Shown here: piece after piece, positions 53,493 through 62,192 of the stretch
How positions within the stretch are numbered: the first letter of the stretch is position 1
Layout: every line of letters starts with the position of its first letter
Source of the DNA: Sporomusa silvacetica DSM 10669
GTDB lineage: Bacteria; Bacillota; Negativicutes; Sporomusales; Sporomusaceae
Reading direction: 5' to 3'
Length of the DNA: 64,000 nucleotides
Assembly (NCBI RefSeq): GCF_002257705.1
Contig: NZ_LSLK01000152.1
Span: 130,183-194,182, forward strand
Notes under the pieces: model-generated
The model's input: the letters and a program-made list of their open reading frames with translations, nothing else
The model's database searches: none
What the model was told of the DNA's origin: nothing
Made by a program: the position numbers and the translations under genes

Positions 53493-54575
53493 TTACTCCA
53501 TCACCTTATTTTCTACGCTTTCCTGGAGTAATATCTTGGCTTGCCGCGTAGCCCACTTGATTTCATTTGCTGTTACAGCCACTTCAAGTAACCCATGTAA
53601 ATAATAGCTGCCTGAAAGTCTGGGTTGCCATTGCTCAATTGCCTTAGTTAGACTTTCCCAATACTCTTCACTGATTTCTTCTGGGATTGCGATACCGCCA
53701 TCAACAATAACAGACCTAATTTTTCCGTTGACACGAATAACTATTGTGCAACCACTTTCTAATATTTGTAAAATGGCTCTAAATTCCTCACTTATAGGTG
53801 GAGTACCAGATTCAATTCTTCGTTCCAATCGTGTAGGCAAAAGATCAAAGATACGGTCACCTTTCTTAGTAATTGATTCGTTGTAATCAATTAGTTTTTT
53901 AGCCAATAAAACCCACTCTCTGGGTTCAGATGATTCAGCGACCACTTGGCGCTCTCTACTAAGCAAATCCAACAGCATTCGTGCTTCCTTATTTAGTTTG
54001 TTAACTCGCTTACGTTGTTCCGTATCTATATGAAGCTCACCGCTGTCAAGGCCAACATAATCCTGTACCGCCCGGCAAAAATAAAGAACTGCCGCCTCGT
54101 TGCCTTCTCTCAATTTCTCTTTAAGTAGTTTGCTATACTTTGGCGGCCATAACAATACGTTGATAAGCATAGCCGAACCAAGACCGACAAAAATTACTCC
54201 TGTTCTGGCAAGGGCATGAAATAAAAACTCTTCTGTGCTAGAACTTAAAACAAAAAGAGCAGCAACTATACCCATGGTTATGCCGCTATGTAGCTTTAAC
54301 TTTATATATATCGGTATAAGCAAAACAACTATTAAACCTGCTGATAACGGATTAACACCGAGGAAATAACCAAAAAAGAAACCTGCCGTAACACCCAGTA
54401 CATGAATCAAAATCTGATCCCGTGCTGCCCTTATTGTCAAGAATATTGATGGTTGTAGATTTATTACGGCAGAAACAGCACCAAAGAAAGCTGGTTCCAG
54501 ACCAAGATACTTGCAGAAAAACATTGTAATTGCAACAGCTATACCCGTTTTAATAACGCGTGCACCAATTTTCAT
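53493..54575 (-). CDS. Aromatic acid exporter family protein (ArAE_1/DUF939)
   Basis: A 360-residue membrane protein: five or six hydrophobic segments in the first 150 residues (FFGAVSAVINLQPSIFLTIR, FFFGYFLGVNPLSAGLIVVL) and a C-terminal cytoplasmic helical domain (about 165-355). This is the design of the Gram-positive FUSC/ArAE_1 group. Transport substrate is unknown. ATG 54575 follows AGGAG. Base composition is like the chromosome, unlike the MFS/TetR pair. Confidence 0.85.
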   Translation of the reverse strand: MKIGARVIKTGIAVAITMFFCKYLGLEPAFFGAVSAVINLQPSIFLTIRAARDQILIHVLGVTAGFFFGYFLGVNPLSAGLIVVLLIPIYIKLKLHSGITMGIVAALFVLSSSTEEFLFHALARTGVIFVGLGSAMLINVLLWPPKYSKLLKEKLREGNEAAVLYFCRAVQDYVGLDSGELHIDTEQRKRVNKLNKEARMLLDLLSRERQVVAESSEPREWVLLAKKLIDYNESITKKGDRIFDLLPTRLERRIESGTPPISEEFRAILQILESGCTIVIRVNGKIRSVIVDGGIAIPEEISEEYWESLTKAIEQWQPRLSGSYYLHGLLEVAVTANEIKWATRQAKILLQESVENKVME

Positions 54576-54785
54576 TTTTCAACTCCTACTATAATTTCTA
54601 ATATCTTTTTTATTATCAAATTAGTTCTCTTTTCTACCACGTAGTGACTTCTTCCTATTGATTCTTCAATTAAGTTTTCGTTTGAATGGTGAAAAATCCT
54701 TTATTTAGTAACCCAAAATATGTGATAGTAATTGATAATTCAGGCCTGAAAAAACGGCTACAGGCGTCATAAGGAAAAGCAAAAG

Positions 54786-54820
54786 ATCCGCCGTTATTCC
54801 GATGATGGAATGAGGCGGAT
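54786..54820. repeat. Hairpin repeat copy 2
   Basis: ATCCGCC-GTT-ATTCC, loop GATGAT, GGAAT-GA-GGCGGAT. The same core as at 51251-51288, with similar sequence upstream (AGGCGT.ATAA). May act as a terminator for the gene at 54852. Confidence 0.75.
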
Positions 54821-54851
54821 TTTCATGTATGGTTGGAGGTTAAAGTAAAAT

Positions 54852-55145
54852 TCATGTAAACAGACTTAGTTCTTTTTGCCGTCGTTCAATTTCTTTGTCA
54901 AAAATATATTTTACAATTTTATTGGTCATTTTATCGTCTAGTTCGCAAAACTTGATTGATGCAAAATGTTTCTGGGATGCTGTTTTGGGGTATTTAATAC
55001 GAACAAATTCCCCTTCACTTTCAATGTCGTTTGATACCTTTCTTTTTTTTGACACTTTTTTATAACGCATGATCTTGGATGTAGACAGGAATATGAGTTT
55101 CCTCGTGGAGGTAATCCGTGACCTTGCAAATCCCCCCTTGAGCAA
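54852..55145 (-). CDS. Hypothetical basic protein, doubtful
   Basis: A 97-codon frame starting at TTG 55145, or at ATG 55070 for 72 residues. The shorter form is very basic at the N terminus (MRYKKVSKKRKVS) and ends KYIFDKEIERRQKELSLF. No ribosome site is convincing for either start and no family was recognised. It lies 26 bases after the phosphoesterase gene on the same strand and ends just before a hairpin. It may be a real small gene or a remnant. Confidence 0.4.
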   Translation of the reverse strand: MLKGGFARSRITSTRKLIFLSTSKIMRYKKVSKKRKVSNDIESEGEFVRIKYPKTASQKHFASIKFCELDDKMTNKIVKYIFDKEIERRQKELSLFT

Positions 55146-55171
55146 CTTGGCATAAAAAGAATATGGTGCAG

Positions 55172-56299
55172 TTATTCAAATGTGATATTAATTTCGACAA
55201 TCTCTGGCCGATTACCAACTCTTATTGGCGGTCCCCACGTACCATAGCCGCACGACACAATAAGTTGATACGCATCTTTTTTCAGATAGCCCCAGTCTTG
55301 TTCATATATTCGTTTAGTGATCAGATTATTGGGGAAGAACTGACCTTTGTGTGTATGTCCGGATACTTGAAGATCTACCCCTTGTTGAGCTGCTTCGTTA
55401 ATGCGTGATGGTTGATGGTCCATTACTATTATTATTTTCTTTTTATCAATATCTTGCATTATATTTGCAAGTGTCTTTGTTCCGCTTGCAGCATATCGGA
55501 CAGCAGAAAGATCGTCACGACCTATAATATAAATAGCATCACCAATTGTAGTCCATTGATCTTGAAGGACAGTAATCCCATTATTTTCCAATAGCGAAAC
55601 TGCTAGGCCTGGTTGTCCGCTAATATATTCGTGATTGCCAAGAACTGCATATGATCCAAACCGGGGCTTTATATTTCGAAGTGGTTCTGCGATCTTGTTG
55701 TTCGCCACATATACAGCGTCATCATCAATTTGATCGCCGGCATATAAGACTATATCCGGGTTCAGTTCATTTAAGGATTTTGCCAATCGTTCCATGCGAT
55801 CAATTCCAACGACCCGGCCCATATGAATGTCTGATACCAAAACAATCTTTATATTATCGATTCCTTCGGCCTTTTTATTGATCGACATATCATAGCGAGT
55901 TATTACTGGACTTAGCGCATTCCAAGCACCGTAAGCTAACATCCCCAGAAGGATTAATATAACTATATAACCTTGGTTAGTCATGTCTTTAGCTATAGCC
56001 GGTAAAAAGTTTAATCGTTTATCAATGAATTTTGTAATATCTACTATAAGCCATAACAGCACGGACCAATATGTTATGGCTAACCACCAATCACCGATGA
56101 TAAATAAGTTTTCTGCCTTAGCTATACCCGAACGTGCCAAGATACGTGAGAGGATAGGGGCGGCTGCCACTAATATAAAAACAAACCAATATAATATTGA
56201 CGGAACGGCTACTACTGTTTTTAGCCAGTAAAAAAAACGATTACCGTTATATACGTTAGCCAGTCCATAGACGATTGCGAAGGTTATAAGAAATCCCAT
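55172..56299 (-). CDS. Membrane-anchored metallophosphoesterase (YkuE/YaeI type)
   Basis: A calcineurin-like phosphoesterase of 375 residues. Four hydrophobic segments occupy about 1-130. The catalytic domain follows with the metal-binding motifs VLVSDIHMG, YAGDQIDDD, VLGNHEY and SGHTHKGQF. Relatives act on lipid-linked or nucleotide phosphates; substrate is not known here. ATG 56299 follows AGGGGGC. It is monocistronic or coupled to the small frame at 54852. Confidence 0.92.
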   Translation of the reverse strand: MGFLITFAIVYGLANVYNGNRFFYWLKTVVAVPSILYWFVFILVAAAPILSRILARSGIAKAENLFIIGDWWLAITYWSVLLWLIVDITKFIDKRLNFLPAIAKDMTNQGYIVILILLGMLAYGAWNALSPVITRYDMSINKKAEGIDNIKIVLVSDIHMGRVVGIDRMERLAKSLNELNPDIVLYAGDQIDDDAVYVANNKIAEPLRNIKPRFGSYAVLGNHEYISGQPGLAVSLLENNGITVLQDQWTTIGDAIYIIGRDDLSAVRYAASGTKTLANIMQDIDKKKIIIVMDHQPSRINEAAQQGVDLQVSGHTHKGQFFPNNLITKRIYEQDWGYLKKDAYQLIVSCGYGTWGPPIRVGNRPEIVEINITFE

Positions 56300-56599
56300 A
56301 TTAGCCCCCTAAAAAATAATCACTTTTTAATACTACATCGTAAAAATTAAAAAAGCAAATAGAAGAATGAACCTCTTACAGGGAATGGAGTTGTGCCTGT
56401 AAGACAGGCATTCAATAAGTCTCTTATATATAAAACTACATATAAATCCAACGACTACCGGGAAGAATAATGAAAAGAAGCTACTCAGCTTCTTTATTTC
56501 ATTTTTATGTATGTTCCACTTACTGAAAATCGAGTCTAAGACCACCGACGCAAGCAAGTTCCAAAAATTCAAGCAAACCTATAAATCGGAGGTGATAAT
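56300..56599. other. Gene-free stretch before sspP
   Basis: Contains a weak hairpin AGAAGCT/AGCTTCT (56476-56493) and a possible sigma-G promoter (listed). A 79-codon minus frame (56333-56572) is hydrophobic but has no ribosome site and is not called. Confidence 0.4.
56509..56538 (+). promoter_or_regulatory. Candidate sigma-G promoter for sspP
   Basis: GTATG, an 18-base spacer and GAGTCTA, compared with consensus GHATR-N18-CATNMTA: the -35 fits and four of six specified -10 bases fit. Weak evidence. Confidence 0.25.
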
Positions 56600-56749
56600 A
56601 TGACTAAGCCCGAAGCTTACCCTGTGGATCAGCCAAATGTACCTAGGCGTACAAAGAACAATGACAACAATATGCCTGAACCACTTTCAGGATCTAAGAA
56701 AGTCAAAAATCAAAATCACACTGGTGAGCGTCATGGAGAAGGATCCTAA
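56600..56749 (+). CDS. sspP: SspP-like small acid-soluble spore protein
   Basis: A 49-residue hydrophilic protein with excellent ribosome site GGAGGTGATAAT. The C-terminal half, [20 protein letters not shown], matches the conserved part of the minor spore protein SspP (usually [20 protein letters not shown]). The N-terminal half is variable, Pro- and Asn-rich. It would be made in the forespore and packed in the spore core. It is followed by a terminator and is monocistronic, as expected. Confidence 0.85.
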   Translation: [49 protein letters not shown]

Positions 56750-56776
56750 ATTTGTGATAGATAATAACCATTAAAC

Positions 56777-56818
56777 AATGCCCTACAGTTCTTCATTTTG
56801 AACCGTAGGGCATTATTT
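56777..56818 (+). terminator. Terminator after sspP
   Basis: AATGCCCTAC-AGTTC pairs with GAAC-CGTAGGGCATT across TTCATTTT, followed by ATTT. A 14-bp stem with one bulge. Confidence 0.85.
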
Positions 56819-57060
56819 CCAAAATTCCACTATATGTGCAGTACAAAAAGTTGTCAAAAAGGAGCGTCCCTAACGGTCACCCGCTTTTATTTTTTCTCGA
56901 CAGTTAATTTCACTAATGCAATTGAAGCATATCCGTACCTTTATAAATCTCTAAATTAATGTAAACAGAATACATTTTATAATAATAAATGGTATTATTT
57001 GAAGGAATTTCCACGAAAAAGATCGAAGAAATTAATAACTCTTCATCAGCGAGGTGAATA
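56819..57060 (+). promoter_or_regulatory. Upstream region of the histidine kinase gene
   Basis: AT-rich. A possible -10 TATAAT lies in TTTTATAATAAT (about 56975-56988), with no clear -35. A weak GC hairpin near 56862-56895 is present. Nothing else recognised. Confidence 0.3.
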
Positions 57061-58590
57061 ATGTCAAACCTTGAAATGCTCAATTCTCCAGAGTTTAAAA
57101 CATTCGTCAATCAGACTTTCTCGGGAGATGAATCTAGCTTCCGTTTCTTTGATATGATGCCTATCGGGCTTTCAATTACTACAGATATTTCCTGCAAAGA
57201 GATTAGGCATAATCCCAAGGCAGCCAGTTTTCTGCGAATTGATGATTGGAGTATTCTTTCTCATTCTGCATCAAATATAACATATTTGAAGATATTTCGT
57301 AATGGACAGGAACTATTGCCGGAAAAAATGCCGATTCAACGCGCAACATGGCTTGGTGAAGAGATTGAGAGTGAAGAACTAGAATTTGTGTGGAATGATG
57401 GAGTTCGCAAGTTTGGCTTGTGGAGTGCCCGTCCCGTACGTGACGACAATGGAGTTATTGTTGGTGCTTTAGCTGTATGCGAAGATATTACCGAGCGTAG
57501 ACTACTGGAAGAAGAAAAACTAAAAGAGACCGAAAATCGTTTCCAGAAATACCTTGAAAATATGCTAGAGTGTTTTGCAGTTCTTCGGGTCAAGCGTGAT
57601 GAAAAAGGGCAGATAGTTGAATTTCGCTCTGAGTATATTAATGAATCAGGCCGCCGGGATCGTAATATTACTAAGGAAGAGCATATTGGAAGGAGCATGC
57701 ACGAACTGTACCCGAATTCTATAGAATCCGGCTTGTTTAAGATGTGTTGTCGCGTAGTCGAAACAGGAGAGCCTATAGAATTAGACTCGTTTTATATTTC
57801 TAATGTAAAAAAACCAAATACTATTGAATTATATGAAGGCAGGATAATCAAGCTGGATACTGAAAGAATTACCTTTTTTGGGCGTAACATTACAGAAAAA
57901 AAGAAGCTAGAAAATGAAATTGGGCGTCTTGACAGACTTAACATTGTTGGCGAGATGGCTGCCAGCATTGGGCATGAAATTCGCAATCCCCTTACAACAG
58001 TACGCGGTTATCTGCAAATGTTCGGAATGAAGGACAAATACGCCGAACACAAGGAACAGTTTAGTACGATGATTGAGGAACTTGACAGAGCTAATTTAAT
58101 CATCACCGAGTTTTTATCGCTTGCCAAAAACAAAGCTGTTAATTTTCAACATGCCAATTTGAACGAAATCATTCATACACTATTACCCCTCTTACAAGCT
58201 GACGCGCTTCACCGCGGAAACGAGATTAAAATCGAACTAGGTAATATCCCTGAGCTGGACTTGGACAAGAAGGAAATACGACAGCTTCTGATGAATCTAG
58301 TGCGAAATGCAGAAGAAGCAATGTTATCTAAAGGCACAATAGTTATCAAGACAGGGCTGGATGAGGGGCAAGTATCTTTGTCTGTGCAAGATTCAGGGCG
58401 AGGAATTCCCAAAGACATTTTAGATAAGTTAGGAACTCCTTTTTTTACAACTAAAGATACTGGGACTGGCCTCGGCTTACCAGTTTGTTATAGAATTGCA
58501 GAACGGCACAATGCAAAAATAAAAGTAAAAACTGGTGTAAATGGAACAACCTTTTTTGTGAAATTTAATAACCCAGCACACGAGGAATAG
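57061..58590 (+). CDS. PAS-domain sensor histidine kinase (sporulation-kinase type)
   Basis: A soluble 509-residue kinase. Two PAS-like regions (about 25-150 with VGALAVCEDITERRLLEEEK, and about 160-285 with FFGRNITEKKKLENE) feed a HisKA domain with H305 in MAASIGHEIRNPLTTVRGYL, then a HATPase_c domain (LLMNLVRNAEEAM, DSGRGIPKD, TKDTGTGLGLPV). The H-box with GYLQMF closely resembles the KinA-KinE sporulation kinases. No response regulator lies beside it, so it is an orphan that may phosphorylate Spo0F/Spo0A (inference). ATG 57061 follows GCGAGGTG. Confidence 0.92.
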   Translation: MSNLEMLNSPEFKTFVNQTFSGDESSFRFFDMMPIGLSITTDISCKEIRHNPKAASFLRIDDWSILSHSASNITYLKIFRNGQELLPEKMPIQRATWLGEEIESEELEFVWNDGVRKFGLWSARPVRDDNGVIVGALAVCEDITERRLLEEEKLKETENRFQKYLENMLECFAVLRVKRDEKGQIVEFRSEYINESGRRDRNITKEEHIGRSMHELYPNSIESGLFKMCCRVVETGEPIELDSFYISNVKKPNTIELYEGRIIKLDTERITFFGRNITEKKKLENEIGRLDRLNIVGEMAASIGHEIRNPLTTVRGYLQMFGMKDKYAEHKEQFSTMIEELDRANLIITEFLSLAKNKAVNFQHANLNEIIHTLLPLLQADALHRGNEIKIELGNIPELDLDKKEIRQLLMNLVRNAEEAMLSKGTIVIKTGLDEGQVSLSVQDSGRGIPKDILDKLGTPFFTTKDTGTGLGLPVCYRIAERHNAKIKVKTGVNGTTFFVKFNNPAHEE

Positions 58591-58711
58591 TAACGACAAA
58601 TTGGATGTCTATCCACACGAAATTTCGGTGATACTAAATGCGCCGACAAATTGTTGAATTGCTTAAAGCCATGTGACATCGTAAAGCAAAAGCATTAAGG
58701 AGCGTGTAAAT

Positions 58712-59086
58712 ATGACCGAGAAACTAAATCCGGTAGTTTGGTTTGAGATTCCAGTGGTGGATATGGAAAGAAGCAAAGCTTTCTATGAAGCAGTGTTTGA
58801 TAGACAACTAACTGTTGTCAGCATGGGTCCACGACAGATGGCTATGTTTCCGATGGAAATGGGAGTTCCCGGAGTTGGCGGGGCACTGGTGAAGGAGGAA
58901 CACTTCGTGCCATCCTATATGGGCACAATGGTATACTTTTCTGTGTCCGATATCACCGGTACGCTGAACAAGATAGTTGCAAACAAAGGCAAAGAGCTGA
59001 TCCCTAAGACCAGCATCGGCGAATATGGGTTTTGCGCTTATTTTGAAGACAGTGAAGGCAACCGGATCGGGCTACACACAATGTAA
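58712..59086 (+). CDS. VOC-family (glyoxalase/dioxygenase fold) protein
   Basis: A 124-residue protein with the paired beta-alpha-beta modules of the VOC superfamily: VWFEIPVVDMERSKAFYEAVF at the N terminus (key part PVVDMERSKAFYE) and GEYGFCAYFEDSEGNRIGLH at the C terminus. Metal ligands and substrate cannot be set from sequence. ATG follows AAGGAG. Confidence 0.9.
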   Translation: MTEKLNPVVWFEIPVVDMERSKAFYEAVFDRQLTVVSMGPRQMAMFPMEMGVPGVGGALVKEEHFVPSYMGTMVYFSVSDITGTLNKIVANKGKELIPKTSIGEYGFCAYFEDSEGNRIGLHTM

Positions 59087-59150
59087 CAATTCCTACCTCT
59101 TAAGGGCGGTGTGCCTACAACAACCTTAGTTTCACATGGTATCTAACCAA

Positions 59151-60491
59151 CTACTTTTGGGAATGAACTTGTGTCCCCTCAGTTGTATTCTCAGTTGCAT
59201 CAGCAATCGTAATAACCGCATGATTCAGCAAATATTGGACTGCCTTGTCTGCTTTTAAATCAAACGACACTTTGTTAACTAGTGGACCAAGGTTCTCTTT
59301 TTTGGCGGTTTCTCGTGCCATACCGATACTAATACCAAATGCCTCAATCCCATTATTTAGTTCTTCGTCACTTACTTCAAAGTTCTTTTCTTCAATAATT
59401 TTTTCCAACAGGCAATTTGATTTAATTACTATTTTAGCGTTTTCCCACATTTGCCTTTTGAAACTTGCAAAATCAATATTGTTCATCTGAAGATACAGTT
59501 CAATGCTTCCCCCCTCAGCTTTTAACTGATTTGTAAACTCCTCTAGCATCGACTGAGCTTGCTGCATAACAAGGGGTTCGGGAACATCAAACTTACATGT
59601 ATCCAATAATGCTTTAATAACGGCTTGTTTTTTCATATTTAAATCACGCTGAGAAGCCATTTCAACAATCTTCTGTTTAGCGTCTAAACGTAATTCCTCC
59701 AGGCTATTCAAATTCGCCACTTCCTGGGCAAACTGATCATTTAGTTCTCTGAGTTGAATGTTTTCAACATTTTTTACTTTTACCTTGAATAATGCTTTTT
59801 TACCGGCCAACTGAACCGCCGGATGTTCTTGGGGAAAACTAATTTCAACATTCAACTTGCCGCCTTTTTTTACCCCCACCAATTTTTCCTCTAAGCCAGG
59901 AAAAAACGTATGTGAGCCAAGAATTATCTTACAATTTTCTTCTTTTCCCCCGACGTCGGTATCTTCTACTGTACATTCATAATCAATGGTTACTGTATCT
60001 CTAAGGACGGCAGGTTCCTTGGCTTTATCGATGACTATTTTGTTTTTCGAACACAAGTCTTGCAAATATTTCTCAATATCCTTTTCAGTCACTTCGTACG
60101 GTTTTGGTACTTTAATTTCTAAGCCTTCCAGTTTTCCAAGATTAACTTCAGGTTTAACTGGTACACGCACCTTAACATTAACCGGTTTTCCTTTTATGAT
60201 ATATCCTACTTCAATATCAGGCTCGCCAATAGTTTTTAAATTCAACTCCTTAATGGCGGCATAATATTCATTTGGTACAACAAAATCAATAGCGTCTCCA
60301 TATAGGACTTCTGGTCCATATTTCGATTCTAATCTTAAACGCGGTGCACTCCCCTTCCGAAAACCGGGGATGTTATATTTCTTAACGTTCTTTTTGTACG
60401 ATCTTTCAAGACCTTCCTCGAATTTTTCTGCTTCAATCATAAACTCCAAGTAAGCTTCACTGTTTTCTACTTTTTCTAATGTTGCATTCAT
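59151..60491 (-). CDS. tig: Trigger factor, ribosome-associated chaperone and prolyl isomerase
   Basis: Binds nascent chains at the ribosome exit. From M at 60491 the protein is 446 residues: N-terminal domain with ribosome-docking IPGFRKGSAPR (about 41-51), FKBP-type domain (about 150-240, DTVTIDYECTVEDTDVGGKE) and a helical C-terminal domain. The earlier in-frame ATG (60500) is too close to AAAGGAG; the one used is 10 bases away. The usual neighbours clpP, clpX and lon are not here, so this may be a second or relocated tig. Confidence 0.92.
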   Translation of the reverse strand: MNATLEKVENSEAYLEFMIEAEKFEEGLERSYKKNVKKYNIPGFRKGSAPRLRLESKYGPEVLYGDAIDFVVPNEYYAAIKELNLKTIGEPDIEVGYIIKGKPVNVKVRVPVKPEVNLGKLEGLEIKVPKPYEVTEKDIEKYLQDLCSKNKIVIDKAKEPAVLRDTVTIDYECTVEDTDVGGKEENCKIILGSHTFFPGLEEKLVGVKKGGKLNVEISFPQEHPAVQLAGKKALFKVKVKNVENIQLRELNDQFAQEVANLNSLEELRLDAKQKIVEMASQRDLNMKKQAVIKALLDTCKFDVPEPLVMQQAQSMLEEFTNQLKAEGGSIELYLQMNNIDFASFKRQMWENAKIVIKSNCLLEKIIEEKNFEVSDEELNNGIEAFGISIGMARETAKKENLGPLVNKVSFDLKADKAVQYLLNHAVITIADATENTTEGTQVHSQK

Positions 60492-60862
60492 GAGGTTCAT
60501 ACTCCTTTTATTTTAATCATCAATCCAATTATGTGGCTCCTGCTTAAATAAAAAAAAGAAGCCTGATTTACCAGACTTCCTTCGCACAATACGGGCAGGC
60601 ATAAAAATTACTCTTCATACCCTTCGGTCATTACTTCCAAAATGGAAACTAATGACTCGGAACTCATCTTTCTATATATTTTTCTTGTAAATTCTATAAA
60701 ATCCTGCCAAAAGACAACTGCTTACCCGAAAAACTTTTCGACAATTAATGACAAATCCCTATCATGTTTCAAAGTTAGTACCCAAAGCAAGTCCACATAT
60801 TATCCACTGTAGTATCCTAGCTTTGCCCCAATGGTCTCCAACAAGGTTTCTTCTGCCTCAGG
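60492..60862. other. Region between the flavodiiron protein and trigger factor genes
   Basis: Contains two tiny overlapping minus-strand frames (60608-60667, 19 residues; 60568-60618, 16 residues with CPYC) and a terminator hairpin at 60550-60580 that overlaps the end of the second. The larger open stretch reads VVFWQDFIEFTRKIYRKMSS before the first frame, suggesting the tail of an old gene. No intact gene. Confidence 0.45.
60550..60580 (-). terminator. Rho-independent terminator or attenuator before tig
   Basis: Minus strand GAAGTCTG-GTAAAT-CAGGCTTC followed by eight T. An 8-bp stem with one wobble. It lies 280 bases past the flavodiiron stop and 60 bases before the tig start. Confidence 0.8.
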
Positions 60863-62077
60863 TTATGCCTTTACACTTTCTGCGATCGCATCAGCCAAAG
60901 CATCTAGTTCTTTCTCTTGTTCCGCTTTCAATGAGGACTTGAAATCCAGCGCATCGCCGATGAGCTCGGATTTTTTGAAGTATTCCGTTACATATTCCAC
61001 CATGCGTTTTTTCGCCGCCGATGCCCAGCTATGGTTGCCAACTACAGCAAATTTACGGTTTTGGAAATGCAAGCATTTGAGATCATGAAGGAAATTTTCC
61101 ATGGTAAGGTACAGGTTTAGATTATACGTCGGTGCAGCAAATACCAAGTGGCTATACTTCCAAGCTTCGGCAACAACGAAGGAAGGATGGGTTTTGGATA
61201 CGTCAAACATCCGCATATCAGTGATGCCGCGCAACGCCAATTTATTCGCCAAAACATTGACAATGGCTGTAGTGTTGCCATACATGGATGCAAAGGCAAT
61301 AAGAACGCCTTTCTTTTCTGGCTCGTAACTGCTCCAAGCGTTATATTTGCCCACTATGTATTGAATCGTTTCCGGGGTACGATAGATTGGGCCATGTAGC
61401 GGTGCAATCATTTCAATGCCAAGCGGCAACAGTTTTTTCAACGCCAATTGGACTTGTGGCCCGAATTTGCCGACGATGTTGCTGTAATACCGGCGAGCAT
61501 CGGCAAGATACACGGTATCATAATCCACTTCGTCTGCGAAAATGTTGCCGTTCAGTGTACCAAAAGTACCGAACGCATCGGCGGAAAAGAGAATCTTTTC
61601 TGTTTGTTCAAAGGTAACCGTAACTTCTGGCCAATGCACCATTGGCGCTTTGAATGATTGTAGTTTGTGCTGGCCGAGGTCGATGACATCCCCTTCGCCG
61701 ACCGTAACATAGTTATCCGGACAAGGCTTTCCATAGAATTGCTCGAATAATGTAAAGATTTTGGCGTTGCCGACAATTTTCACGTCCGGGTACATTTCCA
61801 CCAAATCCACCAAGGCTGCGCAGTGGTCAGGCTCCATATGGTTGATAACAAGGTAGTCTAATTTCCGGTCCTGCAGTAAGTATTTTGCATTGGCCAGAAA
61901 TTGCACTCGGATTGATGCGTCGACCGAGTCAATTACTGCTGTTTTTTCATCTAAAATAAGGTAGGAATTATAGCTCACCCCATTGGGTAGTGGTAACATA
62001 TTTTCAAACCGTTCGGTAAAAAAATCGTTGCCACCGATCCAGTACACGTCTTTCTTAATCGCTTGTATACATTGCAT
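60863..62077 (-). CDS. Flavodiiron protein (FprA/A-type flavoprotein)
   Basis: Reduces oxygen (or NO) to water (or N2O) in the cytoplasm, protecting anaerobes. The 404-residue protein has a metallo-beta-lactamase-like diiron domain with H80-x-E82-x-D84-H85 in NHMEPDHCAALVD, further His ligands in APMVHWP and APLHGPIYR, then a flavodoxin domain (about 255-395; IAFASMYGNTTAIVN binds FMN). No rubredoxin tail is present. It lies with desulfoferrodoxin and rubrerythrin genes on the same strand. Confidence 0.95.
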   Translation of the reverse strand: MQCIQAIKKDVYWIGGNDFFTERFENMLPLPNGVSYNSYLILDEKTAVIDSVDASIRVQFLANAKYLLQDRKLDYLVINHMEPDHCAALVDLVEMYPDVKIVGNAKIFTLFEQFYGKPCPDNYVTVGEGDVIDLGQHKLQSFKAPMVHWPEVTVTFEQTEKILFSADAFGTFGTLNGNIFADEVDYDTVYLADARRYYSNIVGKFGPQVQLALKKLLPLGIEMIAPLHGPIYRTPETIQYIVGKYNAWSSYEPEKKGVLIAFASMYGNTTAIVNVLANKLALRGITDMRMFDVSKTHPSFVVAEAWKYSHLVFAAPTYNLNLYLTMENFLHDLKCLHFQNRKFAVVGNHSWASAAKKRMVEYVTEYFKKSELIGDALDFKSSLKAEQEKELDALADAIAESVKA

Positions 62078-62192
62078 AACATTCAGCCTTCCTTCTTATA
62101 GTTCCTATTAATTTATAAAAGTATATTTATTTCTCGCTTGTGATTCTCCAGCAAAAGCAGCCAAAAAATTCGCTTCTGTTTTTGGTTTCTTT

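Noticed and set aside
56333..56572. A 79-codon hydrophobic minus-strand frame
   Set aside because: No ribosome site, AT-rich composition produces such frames easily, and it covers the possible sspP promoter.
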